DNA from: Thomasclavelia spiroformis
GTDB taxonomy: Bacteria > Bacillota_I > Bacilli_A > Erysipelotrichales > Coprobacillaceae
Length of the DNA: 64,000 nt
NCBI GenBank assembly: GCA_016901755.1
Contig: JACJKV010000015.1
Coordinates: 1-64,000, forward strand
Direction: 5' to 3'
Made by a program: the position numbers and the translations under genes. The notes beneath the pieces were generated by a model. It did no database searches and was not told the DNA's origin. It was given only the letters and a program-made list of their open reading frames with translations. The stretch's first letter is position 1, and each line of letters begins with the position of its first letter. Below are positions 57,501-64,000 of this stretch, piece after piece.

Positions 57501-57565
57501 GTGGCTTGATTCCTTCGCGAATTGCAGCAAAAAAAGATCCTGTTTCGGCACTACGAAGTGAATAG
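54503..57565 (+). CDS. Large ABC transporter: ATPase fused to FtsX-type permease
   Basis: A 1020-aa protein. ATPase at about 1-225 (GPSGSGKTTLLNIIGGLD, FVFQSYNLI, MSGGQMQRVAIARAL, LLADEPTGALD, THN). Then a linker and membrane helix near 265-285, and a very large extracytoplasmic domain of about 600 residues, rich in Asp, Ser and Gln and partly coiled-coil (residues about 690-800, LQKQLQVKMTEYSQLLVQEMM). Three C-terminal FtsX helices follow (IDIISYVLMAFVSISLIVSSIMIG, then GLIPSRIAAKKDPVSALR). Likely a MacB/LolCDE-like mechanotransmission machine working on envelope substrates. Confidence 0.87.
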   Translation: MLQLNNICKKYKTGDYVQIALDHVSLGFRNSEFVAILGPSGSGKTTLLNIIGGLDRYDQGELIINDVSTKKYKDKDWDSYRNHTIGFVFQSYNLIPHQTVLANVELALTISGVSKKERRKRALDALRQVGLEKQGHKKPHQMSGGQMQRVAIARALVNNPDILLADEPTGALDSETSIQVMELLKEVASDRLVIMVTHNPELAQAYATRIVTLKDGAVCHDSHPVKADDMLPLQARHQNMGKSSMSFLTALALSFNNLRTKKARTLLTSFAGSIGIIGIALILALSNGVNNYIHLIETETLSQYPLQIQSSGIDMSSMLIESDDDSQDTKKNQIQVAKMITNMFSKIDSNDLASLKQYFEKNSSSIKNYTNSIEYSYNVQPQIYSNNNNTIHQVHPDQSFSALGLGTSSSSNSLMSMAMSTNVFYQMPENKDLYENQYDIKAGRWPKKYNECVVVLTSSGKISDFMLYTLGLRDYQELEQMIQQFSNDESVSVPQNMTSYSYQDILDVDFKLVNACDYYVYDEQFQVYRDKSEDESYMKNLIAEGENLQIVGIVQPKEDANATMLNTGIGYLPALTTHIIKQASQSEIVQKQLANHDINIFTGKSFETENEEQNFDMQKLITVDSDKLKSAFSIDQSMLQLDMDDFDISDMSIDTSSLFQIDSNALLEGITLEPDDQQIKNMYETIWNDFDRYLQENNLNDIGLLDQYFSEYMNTDQAQELISNELVKILEENNMSEKFEQNLQKQLQVKMTEYSQLLVQEMMKTMQSQLSQIPENMQKAIQVDADVFAEAIKINMTQDELSELMLSMMNSQKSTYDNNLASLQYADLDKPFSISIYPKDFESKEQIIAFLDDYNHKMETSDKTKVISYTDYVGMLMSSVTDIIDIISYVLMAFVSISLIVSSIMIGVITYISVLERKKEIGILRAIGASKHNISEVFNAETFIIGLLAGIFGIAFTLLILIPGNMVIHHIAGNNDINAVLPAAGATVLVVLSVLLTLLGGLIPSRIAAKKDPVSALRSE

Positions 57566-57588
57566 GGGATAGATTTCCCCTTTTTTTG
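57564..57588 (+). terminator. Terminator of the large ABC gene
   Basis: AGGGGA pairs with TCCCCT, then T6, at the gene end. Confidence 0.75.
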
Positions 57589-57646
57589 TTATTTGTCAAT
57601 CTCTTACAAAAAGTTTATAATGATTATCATAATAAGGAGGTTTTTT

Positions 57647-58123
57647 ATGAGTGATGTTATAATTCGCGAAGCACAAGAAAAAGATTTAGACAGGGTCAAT
57701 GATTTGCTGTTACAGGTTTTAGCTATACATGCAAATAAAAGACCAGATATTTTTAAATTAGGTACTAAGAAATATACCAATGAACAATTATTGGCTATTT
57801 TTGATGATCCACAGTTACCGGTTTTTGTAGCGACTGTGAATGATGAGGTTGTTGGCTATAGTTTCTGTGTTTTTCAGAATAATGAAGAAACTGAAAATAT
57901 GCATGCTATGAAAACACTTTATATTGATGATTTATGTGTCGATCAAAACTGTCGAGGAAAAAAAGTGGGATCTCATCTTTACCAGCACGTATTGAAATAT
58001 GCCAAAGAAAATGGATGTTATAATGTGACATTAAATGTTTGGACGTTGAACGAAGATGCATATCATTTTTATTTAAAAATGGGACTTTTGCCATTAAAAA
58101 CAACAATGGAAAAGATTCTATAA
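57647..58123 (+). CDS. GNAT-family N-acetyltransferase
   Basis: A 158-aa acetyltransferase: N-terminal VIIREAQEKDLDRVNDLLL, acetyl-CoA binding motif A LYIDDLCVDQNCRGKKVGSHLYQHV, then NVTLNVWTLNEDAYHFYLKMGL. Substrate unknown. The start at 57647 with AAGGAGG eight bases upstream replaces a longer reading frame from 57593. Monocistronic. Confidence 0.88.
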   Translation: MSDVIIREAQEKDLDRVNDLLLQVLAIHANKRPDIFKLGTKKYTNEQLLAIFDDPQLPVFVATVNDEVVGYSFCVFQNNEETENMHAMKTLYIDDLCVDQNCRGKKVGSHLYQHVLKYAKENGCYNVTLNVWTLNEDAYHFYLKMGLLPLKTTMEKIL

Positions 58124-58210
58124 TAAAATTTTTTAATTTAGAAAAAAAATCATCTTTATCATGTATAGTGCTATAGTATAGCTGTAAAAAATAATATAGG
58201 GGGTTATATT

Positions 58211-58381
58211 ATGAAAAACAAAAAAGATAAAATTGCTCTTGATTTTATCGAAACAGAGGATAAAGAAGATATTAGTGAAAGTGTCGATTATTTAAAACAC
58301 GTTTTTGGTTCAGTAATGGATGTTATTTTTGGGGAAGATAATCATCAGCAATCTAATTGCCAGAAATGCAAAAAAAAATAA
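58211..58381 (+). CDS. Unknown 56-aa small protein
   Basis: ATG at 58211, preceded by ATAGGGGG, opens a 56-codon acidic frame: MKNKKDKIALDFIETEDKED, then HVFGSVMDVIFGEDNHQQ, and a lysine tail with a CQKC pair near the C-terminus. An upstream TATAGT and a good terminator support a real transcript. It might be a redox- or metal-binding peptide from the CxxC alone; no family is recognised. Confidence 0.6.
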   Translation: MKNKKDKIALDFIETEDKEDISESVDYLKHVFGSVMDVIFGEDNHQQSNCQKCKKK

Positions 58382-58425
58382 ATGTTATGGAGGATGTCAA
58401 TAATATCCTTTATAACATTTTTTTA
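58381..58425 (+). terminator. Terminator of the 56-aa gene
   Basis: AATGTTATGGAGGAT pairs with ATCCTTTATAACATT (one mismatch), then TTTTTT. Confidence 0.8.
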
Positions 58426-58492
58426 TAAAAAGAAAAATATGATTGTATTAAAAAGTAAACAATAGTAGAATGTTTAAGGGTGATGAATAAAA

Positions 58493-59374
58493 ATGAATAA
58501 TACAAAGTTTCAAAATCAAAACAATTTAAAAAAAACAGTGTTATCTGCAGTTTGTGTGGTCATAGCTGCATTTATTTTATCGTTTAATATCAAATCTTTT
58601 GTGCGAGCTGTAAATCTGATACCTGGTGGATTTACGGGATTAACTTTACTGATCCAAAGATCATTAAGCGAGTTCATGAGTATTGAGATTCCTTATTCTT
58701 TGATCAATATTGCCTTAAATGCTATACCGGTATTTATTGGGTTTAAATTTATCGGCAAGAAATTCACCTCTTTTACGGTTGTGCTGATTGTTCTTAACTC
58801 ATTTATGGTAGATTTTATTCCCGCTACGCCGATTACATATGATCCATTACTGGTTTCTATATTTGGAGGCATACTCAATGGTATTGCTATCTGTATAGCT
58901 TTATATGGACATGCTTCTACCGGCGGTACTGATTTTATTGCGGTTTATTTATCAAATAAACTAAGAAAATCGTCTTGGGGATTTGTCTTTGGTCTGAATT
59001 GTGTGATATTGCTTCTGGCTGGTTATTTATTTGGTTTTGAAGCAGCTATGTATTCAATTATTTTTCAGTTTGTTTCAACCAATGTCATTGAAAGATTCAA
59101 TAAACGTGAACAGAAAGTAACATTGCTTATTATCACTTCTATACCAGATCTGGTGGAAGAGGAATTTTTAAAATATTCACATCACGGTATGACGCGTTTT
59201 CAAGGACAGGGAAGTTATTTTAAAGATGATAAGGCTATGCTGATTACTGTTGTAGGAGCTGATAATGTTAAGGATGCTATTGCTTTAATTAGAAAGGTAG
59301 ATCCAACAGTCTTTATTGATGTGATCAAATCAATGGATGTCAAAGGACGTTTCTATATGGATCCAATTGAATAA
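58493..59374 (+). CDS. YitT-family membrane protein (first copy)
   Basis: A 293-aa protein of the YitT family: five or six N-terminal membrane helices (SFVRAVNLIPGGFTGLTLLIQR, SIFGGILNGIAICIALYGHASTGGTDFIAVYL) and a C-terminal soluble DUF2179-like domain (HHGMTRFQGQGSYFKDDKAML...FIDVIKSMDVKGRFYMDP). The family is common in Firmicutes and of unknown function. It may end at a weak hairpin near 59380-59415. A second member lies at 61.2 kb. Confidence 0.85.
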   Translation: MNNTKFQNQNNLKKTVLSAVCVVIAAFILSFNIKSFVRAVNLIPGGFTGLTLLIQRSLSEFMSIEIPYSLINIALNAIPVFIGFKFIGKKFTSFTVVLIVLNSFMVDFIPATPITYDPLLVSIFGGILNGIAICIALYGHASTGGTDFIAVYLSNKLRKSSWGFVFGLNCVILLLAGYLFGFEAAMYSIIFQFVSTNVIERFNKREQKVTLLIITSIPDLVEEEFLKYSHHGMTRFQGQGSYFKDDKAMLITVVGADNVKDAIALIRKVDPTVFIDVIKSMDVKGRFYMDPIE

Positions 59375-59480
59375 GATTAAGTGGTCATTTTATATGTCAA
59401 ATATATAAGATGACTTTTTTATTTGATGAATACTGAAAAGTCATGATGAATATTGTGATATAATGGTTATGGTGATAGTT

Positions 59481-61124
59481 ATGGAAAATCAAAATAGCTG
59501 GCAAAATGAGTATCCTCGTCCGCAGATGAAAAGAGACAGCTTTATTAATCTCAACGGGAAATGGCAGTGTAATGGACAAGATATTATCATTCCTTTTTCT
59601 CCTCAGGCAAAAGCTTCACAATTTAAGGGTCCGGTTACAGATAAACTGGTTTATGTAAAACACTTTTCATTAGCAACTGAACTGATTAATAGTGAACAAA
59701 GGATCTTACTGCATTTTGGTGCTGTTGATCAGATCTGCGAGGTGTTTTTAAATAAGTATTATGTTGGTCATCATGCTGGAGGTTATTTGCCTTTTACTTT
59801 CGACATCAGTCTGTTTGCTAAAAAAGAAAATACTTTGACAGTCATTGTCTTTGATCGTCTTGATAAACAGTATCCATACGGAAAACAGTCAAAAGAATCG
59901 CATGGCATGTGGTATCAGGAAGTTTCAGGGATCTGGCAAACGGTATGGATTGAAAGCGTACCACAAAAATATATCAAAAATATCAGAATTACACCTCATG
60001 AAAAATCTGTTGAGTTAGTAGTTGAACCTAAAATGAAATACAAGGTCATTATACCAATGGGTGACGATATTTTTGAAAAAGTATTTACGACATCTCAGGC
60101 CATTATTGATCTAAGCGCATATGATGTACATTTATGGAGTGTGGATGACCCTTATTTATATCGTTTTTATATTGAAGCAGGGGAAGACAGAATTGAAAGT
60201 TATTTTGCCTTACGTGAAATTTCAGTTAAAAACAAAAATCATCATTCATGCCTGATGCTTAATCATGAGCCTATCTTTATACACGCACTACTAGATCAGG
60301 GATATTATCCTGATGGTTATTTTATACCATTAAATCCACAGGGCTACAGACAGGATATTGAAAATATGAAAAAACTGGGATTTAATGCTGTAAGAAAACA
60401 TGTCAAGATTGAAGCAGATCTTTACTATTATTACTGTGACTGTTTAGGAATGCTGGTCATTCAGGATATGGTCAATAGTGGAGAATATCATTTTATTAAA
60501 GATACTCTGTTACCAACTTCTGGATTTAAAAGCAGAAAGGATACCGGCCCAAAATACAGTTTTAGACATCAGTTTTTTATTCAGCATTGTATAGATACGA
60601 TCCAAGTGCTTTATAATCATCCTTCTATCATAGCTTATACCATCTTTAATGAAGGATGGGGACAATTTGACAGTGATCGTCTATATCAGCTGTTTAAGCA
60701 ATGTGATTGCAGTCGCCTTTATGATATGACATCAGGATGGTTTCATCAGAAATTGAGCGATTTTGAAAGTGTTCATATGTATTTCGTGAATCGGGCACTT
60801 AAATCAGGAAGTGATAAAATACTGTTTTTAAGTGAATGTGGTGGCTTTATATCAAAGGTGAAAGGTCATTATCATACTCATCATGCCTATGGCTACAGCA
60901 AAGGTCAAAACAAACAGCAGCTTATGAAAAAAATTGAACGTTTATATCAGAAAACGGTCATACCGGCTATAAAAGAAGGGTTATGCGGATGTGTTTATAC
61001 ACAGTTAAGTGATATTGAAAATGAACTAAACGGTTTATATACTTTTGATCGTCAAGTATGTAAGGTACCACATACGAAAATGCTTAAAATTAAAACTCAG
61101 ATAGAACAAATGATAAAAAAATGA
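59481..61124 (+). CDS. Glycoside hydrolase family 2 enzyme
   Basis: A 547-aa GH2 protein with N-terminal sugar-binding jelly roll (YPRPQMKRDSFINLNGKWQC), an Ig-like part, and a TIM barrel. HGMWYQEVSGIWQTVWIE, FNAVRKHVKIEADLYYYYCD. Acid/base E391 in FNEGWGQF and probable nucleophile E452 in FLSECGGF. No signal peptide, so it acts on imported oligosaccharides. Specificity (galactoside, glucuronide or other) cannot be set. Shorter than LacZ or GUS. ATG 59481 chosen as the last in-frame start. Confidence 0.83.
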   Translation: MENQNSWQNEYPRPQMKRDSFINLNGKWQCNGQDIIIPFSPQAKASQFKGPVTDKLVYVKHFSLATELINSEQRILLHFGAVDQICEVFLNKYYVGHHAGGYLPFTFDISLFAKKENTLTVIVFDRLDKQYPYGKQSKESHGMWYQEVSGIWQTVWIESVPQKYIKNIRITPHEKSVELVVEPKMKYKVIIPMGDDIFEKVFTTSQAIIDLSAYDVHLWSVDDPYLYRFYIEAGEDRIESYFALREISVKNKNHHSCLMLNHEPIFIHALLDQGYYPDGYFIPLNPQGYRQDIENMKKLGFNAVRKHVKIEADLYYYYCDCLGMLVIQDMVNSGEYHFIKDTLLPTSGFKSRKDTGPKYSFRHQFFIQHCIDTIQVLYNHPSIIAYTIFNEGWGQFDSDRLYQLFKQCDCSRLYDMTSGWFHQKLSDFESVHMYFVNRALKSGSDKILFLSECGGFISKVKGHYHTHHAYGYSKGQNKQQLMKKIERLYQKTVIPAIKEGLCGCVYTQLSDIENELNGLYTFDRQVCKVPHTKMLKIKTQIEQMIKK

Positions 61125-61133
61125 TGATAATTA

Positions 61134-61161
61134 TGGACAAAAAAAGTTAAAATGTTATAAT
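61134..61161 (+). promoter_or_regulatory. Promoter of the second YitT gene
   Basis: TGGACA (61134-61139), 16-base spacer, TATAAT (61156-61161). Confidence 0.6.
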
Positions 61162-61186
61162 AATTGCGTATTAAGCGTGAGCTTTG

Positions 61187-61226
61187 ATCCACATTGTTAG
61201 GGAAAAAAACAATGTGGATTTTTTTT
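61187..61226 (+). terminator. Leader terminator before the second YitT gene
   Basis: ATCCACATTGTT (61187-61198) pairs perfectly over 12 bp with AACAATGTGGAT (61208-61219), followed by T7. It lies between the apparent promoter and the ribosome site (AGGAGG at 61231), so it would end transcription about 60 bases in unless relieved. It could alternatively be the GH2 terminator if the promoter is not used. Confidence 0.7.
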
Positions 61227-61240
61227 GACAGGAGGTTTTT

Positions 61241-62098
61241 ATGATTGATAATAAAAAAGATATATTGATTATCTTGCTGGGTAATACCGTACTGGCATTA
61301 GCGGTTACACTGTTTATTGTTCCTGGTAAACTGATTACTGGTGGTACGACAGGAATAGCGCTGTTTTTAAATCATTATTTTCATTTACCTATTTCCATTT
61401 TTACTTTTATTTTTAATCTGATCATGTTTATATGCGGTGGAATTATTTTAGGTAAAAAATTTGCTTTGACGACATTGCTTTCTACGTTTTACTATCCTTT
61501 GATCTTAGGAGTGTTTGAATACCTGTTTAAAGATGTACTGATCATCGATGATATTTTTATCAATACACTATTTGCAGGCGTGCTTGTTGGCTTTTCAATT
61601 GCGGTGGTTATCAAAGCGGGTGCTTCAACAGGAGGAATGGATATTCCACCTTTGATTCTTCAGAAAAAACGTAAAATTCCGGTATCAGTTTCGATGTATC
61701 TGTTTGACACGCTGATCGTATTTCTTCAGTTTAGCTTTTCTGATGTCAGACAGTTAATGTATGGAATCGTCATGATTGCCATATATAGTATCGTTATAGA
61801 AAAAATAAGTATTATTGGAACCCAGAAAATAGAAATAAAAATCATCAGTGAATACAGTCAGCAAATCAAACAGGCCATTATCCAGGATGTTGATCGTGGT
61901 GTTACACTGTTACATGGACAAACTGGTTATTTTGGAATAGAAACAGACGTTTTAATCAATGTGGTTTCTACCAGAGAACTGGCAAAAGTTGAAAAACTGA
62001 TCAAACAGATCGATCCTAACGCCTTTATGATCATTGCGCGAGTTAATGAAGTGCATGGTCACGGTTTTACTTTAGAAAAAGATTATCTGACTAAATAA
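61241..62098 (+). CDS. YitT-family membrane protein (second copy)
   Basis: A 285-aa YitT-family protein, similar in plan to the one at 58.5 kb: five or six helices (LALAVTLFIVPGKLITGGTTGIALFLN, FSIAVVIKAGASTGGMDIPPLILQKKR) and a C-terminal DUF2179-like domain (DVDRGVTLLHGQTGYFGIETDVLINVV). Family function unknown. GGAGG lies seven bases before the ATG; the strong hairpin just upstream may control it. Confidence 0.87.
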   Translation: MIDNKKDILIILLGNTVLALAVTLFIVPGKLITGGTTGIALFLNHYFHLPISIFTFIFNLIMFICGGIILGKKFALTTLLSTFYYPLILGVFEYLFKDVLIIDDIFINTLFAGVLVGFSIAVVIKAGASTGGMDIPPLILQKKRKIPVSVSMYLFDTLIVFLQFSFSDVRQLMYGIVMIAIYSIVIEKISIIGTQKIEIKIISEYSQQIKQAIIQDVDRGVTLLHGQTGYFGIETDVLINVVSTRELAKVEKLIKQIDPNAFMIIARVNEVHGHGFTLEKDYLTK

Positions 62099-62127
62099 AA
62101 AATACTATGCTAATAGTATTTTTTTTG
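62097..62127 (+). terminator. Terminator of the second YitT gene
   Basis: AAAAAATACTAT pairs with ATAGTATTTTTT, loop GCTA, at the gene end. Confidence 0.8.
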
Positions 62128-62205
62128 TAATTTTTCAAAAGCGATTTGGCGTTTTTTGATATCTGAAAGGCGGTTGTGTTAAAATATGAAAAAGCAGGTG
62201 AAATT

Positions 62206-62736
62206 ATGTATTTATTGTCTTTATACTTTGATAAAAATGATACAAATAAATTACTGAATTATATGCAGCTGATAGAACAGGAAACTAAAAACAGTTATAT
62301 GAACGATCATCATATTCCTTTGCACTTAACTTTAGCCACTATTCATGATATAGATATTACTCAGCTATATGGTGAGTTGGATAAAATAATCAGTCAAATT
62401 AATACTGGAACATTACAGCTGGCAGCCATTGGTTCATTTGGATGGCATACGTTATATGTCATGCCAGTATTAGATCAATATCTTTTTGATCTGTCCTTAC
62501 AGTTGAATCAGATCATTGATGAAACAGATCATCGACGCTGCCATAACCGCTATCGACCCTTTTCATGGATACCGCATATTACATTAGCCAGAAAATTAAA
62601 TGTTCAGCAGCTTACTTCAGCTTTTGCGTTATTAGCCAGTAATTTTGAACCAATGGAAATAAAAGCAACCCGAATTGCTTTATCACGCTCTCATCCTTAT
62701 CAGGATATAGCAATCTGGTCATTAAAGGAACAATGA
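62206..62736 (+). CDS. 2'-5' RNA ligase (LigT)-like phosphoesterase
   Basis: A 176-aa two-histidine phosphoesterase: HxTx motifs HLTL (HIPLHLTLATIHDID) and HITL (SWIPHITLARKLNV). This is the LigT/2H fold that acts on cyclic or 2'-5'-linked nucleotides or RNA ends. The true substrate is unknown. The start at 62206 follows CAGGTGAAATT; the longer frame has no such site. Confidence 0.8.
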   Translation: MYLLSLYFDKNDTNKLLNYMQLIEQETKNSYMNDHHIPLHLTLATIHDIDITQLYGELDKIISQINTGTLQLAAIGSFGWHTLYVMPVLDQYLFDLSLQLNQIIDETDHRRCHNRYRPFSWIPHITLARKLNVQQLTSAFALLASNFEPMEIKATRIALSRSHPYQDIAIWSLKEQ

Positions 62737-62869
62737 AACCGTACTATTTCAGCTGTTGTCTAATGTAGGTTGATTGAATGGTAAAGATCAGTCTTGAAAA
62801 AATATTTAAAGTTTTATTTTGTTGCGTTTTCGAGCTATGTTATAATAGGCAGGAAAGGTGGTAATTACG

Positions 62870-63802
62870 ATGGGAATTGTCGTTATTGGAGCAGTTTTTG
62901 TGGATATTAAAGGTTTTCCTTTGAATACATATATTCCTGATGGCAGAAATGCTGGTTATATTCAATATATTCATGGAGGAGTAAGCCGTAACGTTGTTGA
63001 AGATATTGCTAATATTGAATTACGTCCTACTTTTCTTTCGATTGTTGATGACAGTGCATTAGGAGAAGAGGTTATAAGAAAACTGAAAAATCATAAAGTT
63101 AATACCGATTATATTTTAAAAATGCCAAATGGAATGGGAACCTGGCTGGCTATTTTTGATGAAAAAGGAGATTTGGCGGGTTCGATTTCACAACGTCCTG
63201 ATTTAATGCCGTTGATGGATCTGATTGAAAATAAAGGTGATGAAATCTTTAAAGACTGCGATGCAATCGTCTTAGAGGCTGATATTGATGCCTGTATCGT
63301 CAAGAAAGTTCTTTCATTTGCAAAAAAATACCATAAAAAGATATTTGCTGTGATATCAAACATGGCCATAGCGGTAGAACGTAGAGACTTTCTGAAGGAA
63401 TTTGACTGTCTGGTATGTAATGAAATTGAAGCTGGGCAGCTGTTTACAGAAGATTATTCACAATTAGAACCGGAAGATCTTTTACCGGTAATGGTTGAAA
63501 AAGTATCTGCCAGTCAAATGAAAGGCCTGGTAGTAACGATGGGGTCAAAAGGGTGTATCTATGTCAATGAGCAAGGAGAACAGGGTATCTGTCTGGCTAA
63601 AAAAATACATGTTAAAGATACTACTGGAGCAGGTGATGCCTTTTGCGCAGGTTTATCTATTGGCCTCACCTATGGTAAAACGCTGGCTGAAGCTACTCAG
63701 ATTGGAACAAAACTGGCTGCCAGTGTGATCACTTCAGTTGAAAATGTCTGTCCAAGATTTCTGCCAAGAGAATTAGGCATCGATAAAGATGTAAAAAAAT
63801 AA
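62870..63802 (+). CDS. PfkB-family carbohydrate kinase
   Basis: A 310-aa ribokinase-like enzyme. GAVFVDIKGFP, an N-terminal glycine pair region (YIQYIHGGVSRNVVEDIANI), and the catalytic/ATP motif VKDTTGAGDAFCAGLSIGLTYG near residue 250. Substrate (sugar or nucleoside) is not evident. ATG 62870 has AGGAAAGGTGG upstream. The gene is not in an operon with a transporter. Confidence 0.88.
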   Translation: MGIVVIGAVFVDIKGFPLNTYIPDGRNAGYIQYIHGGVSRNVVEDIANIELRPTFLSIVDDSALGEEVIRKLKNHKVNTDYILKMPNGMGTWLAIFDEKGDLAGSISQRPDLMPLMDLIENKGDEIFKDCDAIVLEADIDACIVKKVLSFAKKYHKKIFAVISNMAIAVERRDFLKEFDCLVCNEIEAGQLFTEDYSQLEPEDLLPVMVEKVSASQMKGLVVTMGSKGCIYVNEQGEQGICLAKKIHVKDTTGAGDAFCAGLSIGLTYGKTLAEATQIGTKLAASVITSVENVCPRFLPRELGIDKDVKK

Positions 63803-63828
63803 AAAAAACAAAGAAATAAAGATTTTTT

Positions 63829-63857
63829 TTGACAGTTATTTTGTATCGTTGTAGAAT
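63829..63857 (+). promoter_or_regulatory. Promoter of the last gene
   Basis: TTGACA (63829-63834), 17-base spacer and TAGAAT (63852-63857), 22 bases before an ATG. Confidence 0.75.
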
Positions 63858-63879
63858 ACACATAGTGTAGGTGATATAA

Positions 63880-64000
63880 ATGTTGAAACGTATTAAATTA
63901 ACAAAAAATGGGAAAATTGTTGTCATTATTATTGGCTTTATTCTTTTAATTGTAATGGCTTTAACGATTTATTATCATGATAAATTCTATCCACATACAA
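63880..64000 (+). CDS. Membrane-anchored protein, N-terminus only
   Basis: ATG at 63880 with AGGTG upstream; the frame stays open to the window end (40 codons). MLKRIKLTKNGKIVVIIIGF starts one membrane anchor and then YYHDKFYPHT. Proteins that begin this way in Firmicutes are often L,D-transpeptidases or VanW-like wall enzymes with a peptidoglycan-binding domain, but only the anchor is visible, so no function can be claimed. Confidence 0.65.
   Translation, partial: MLKRIKLTKNGKIVVIIIGFILLIVMALTIYYHDKFYPHT

Noticed and set aside
57593-57646. Longer GNAT start
   Set aside because: No ribosome site; AAGGAGG directs the ATG at 57647.

Overview
The window is a low-GC, densely coded Firmicutes chromosome segment. 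Family assignments are from reading protein motifs only; no search was run. The mix fits an anaerobic, fermentative gut bacterium of the Erysipelotrichia type, with modest confidence: an Rnf complex, phospho-beta-glucosidases, meso-diaminopimelate dehydrogenase, T-box and SAM leaders, ribosomal protein S4, and YitT-family proteins. Most genes are single housekeeping units separated by clear intrinsic terminators.

Layout. 1-4.5 kb: tRNA-Val, an S1-domain regulator plus pgi, a NifU-like scaffold, a 37-aa ORF, a SAM-I-type riboswitch with metK, and long hpf. 4.5-11.8 kb: a TIGR01212 radical SAM protein, two consecutive ATPase-permease fusion ABC proteins, and T-box/leuS. 12-14.7 kb: an accessory scar of broken genes (ParB-like, IS3-type, IS110-type, TetR-like). 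14.7-20.5 kb: a beta-glucoside region with intact 6-phospho-beta-glucosidase, YczE-like protein and RpiR regulator, followed by a wrecked PTS operon (RAT/terminator leader, frameshifted EIIA, truncated LicT-type antiterminator). That operon is cut by an IS3-family element and an IS21-like end. 20.5-27.3 kb: an ABC exporter, a LysR regulator and hemA-hemC-hemL.

27.4-35.5 kb is the most distinctive block. It holds an AraC-type regulator, an SLC13-type permease, thioredoxin reductase, thioredoxin, and two tandem arylsulfate sulfotransferase (ASST) homologues. Both ASSTs keep the catalytic His/Arg set but have no signal peptide and carry an added C-terminal domain. The operon promoter region contains a cre-like site and a palindrome resembling the clostridial Rex operator. 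The same palindrome core occurs twice, 21 bp apart, upstream of the rnfCDGEAB operon at 38.2-43.1 kb. This suggests, without proof, that arylsulfate metabolism and the NADH:ferredoxin ion pump answer to one redox signal.

35.5-43.2 kb: an atypical phosphoribosyltransferase, then a Gx-transporter-like protein, a NusG-domain-II protein, the ApbE flavin transferase and Rnf. 43.3-51.1 kb: rpsD, two DUF3783 proteins, pyrF, purC, a DUF2232 membrane protein, pyrE, asparaginase and a second 6-phospho-beta-glucosidase. 51.1-64 kb: a gene relic, ddh, a BrkB-like protein, a 183-aa unknown, a 1020-aa ABC fusion, a GNAT protein, a 56-aa unknown, two YitT proteins flanking a GH2 enzyme, a LigT-like protein, a PfkB kinase, and the start of a membrane-anchored protein cut by the window end.
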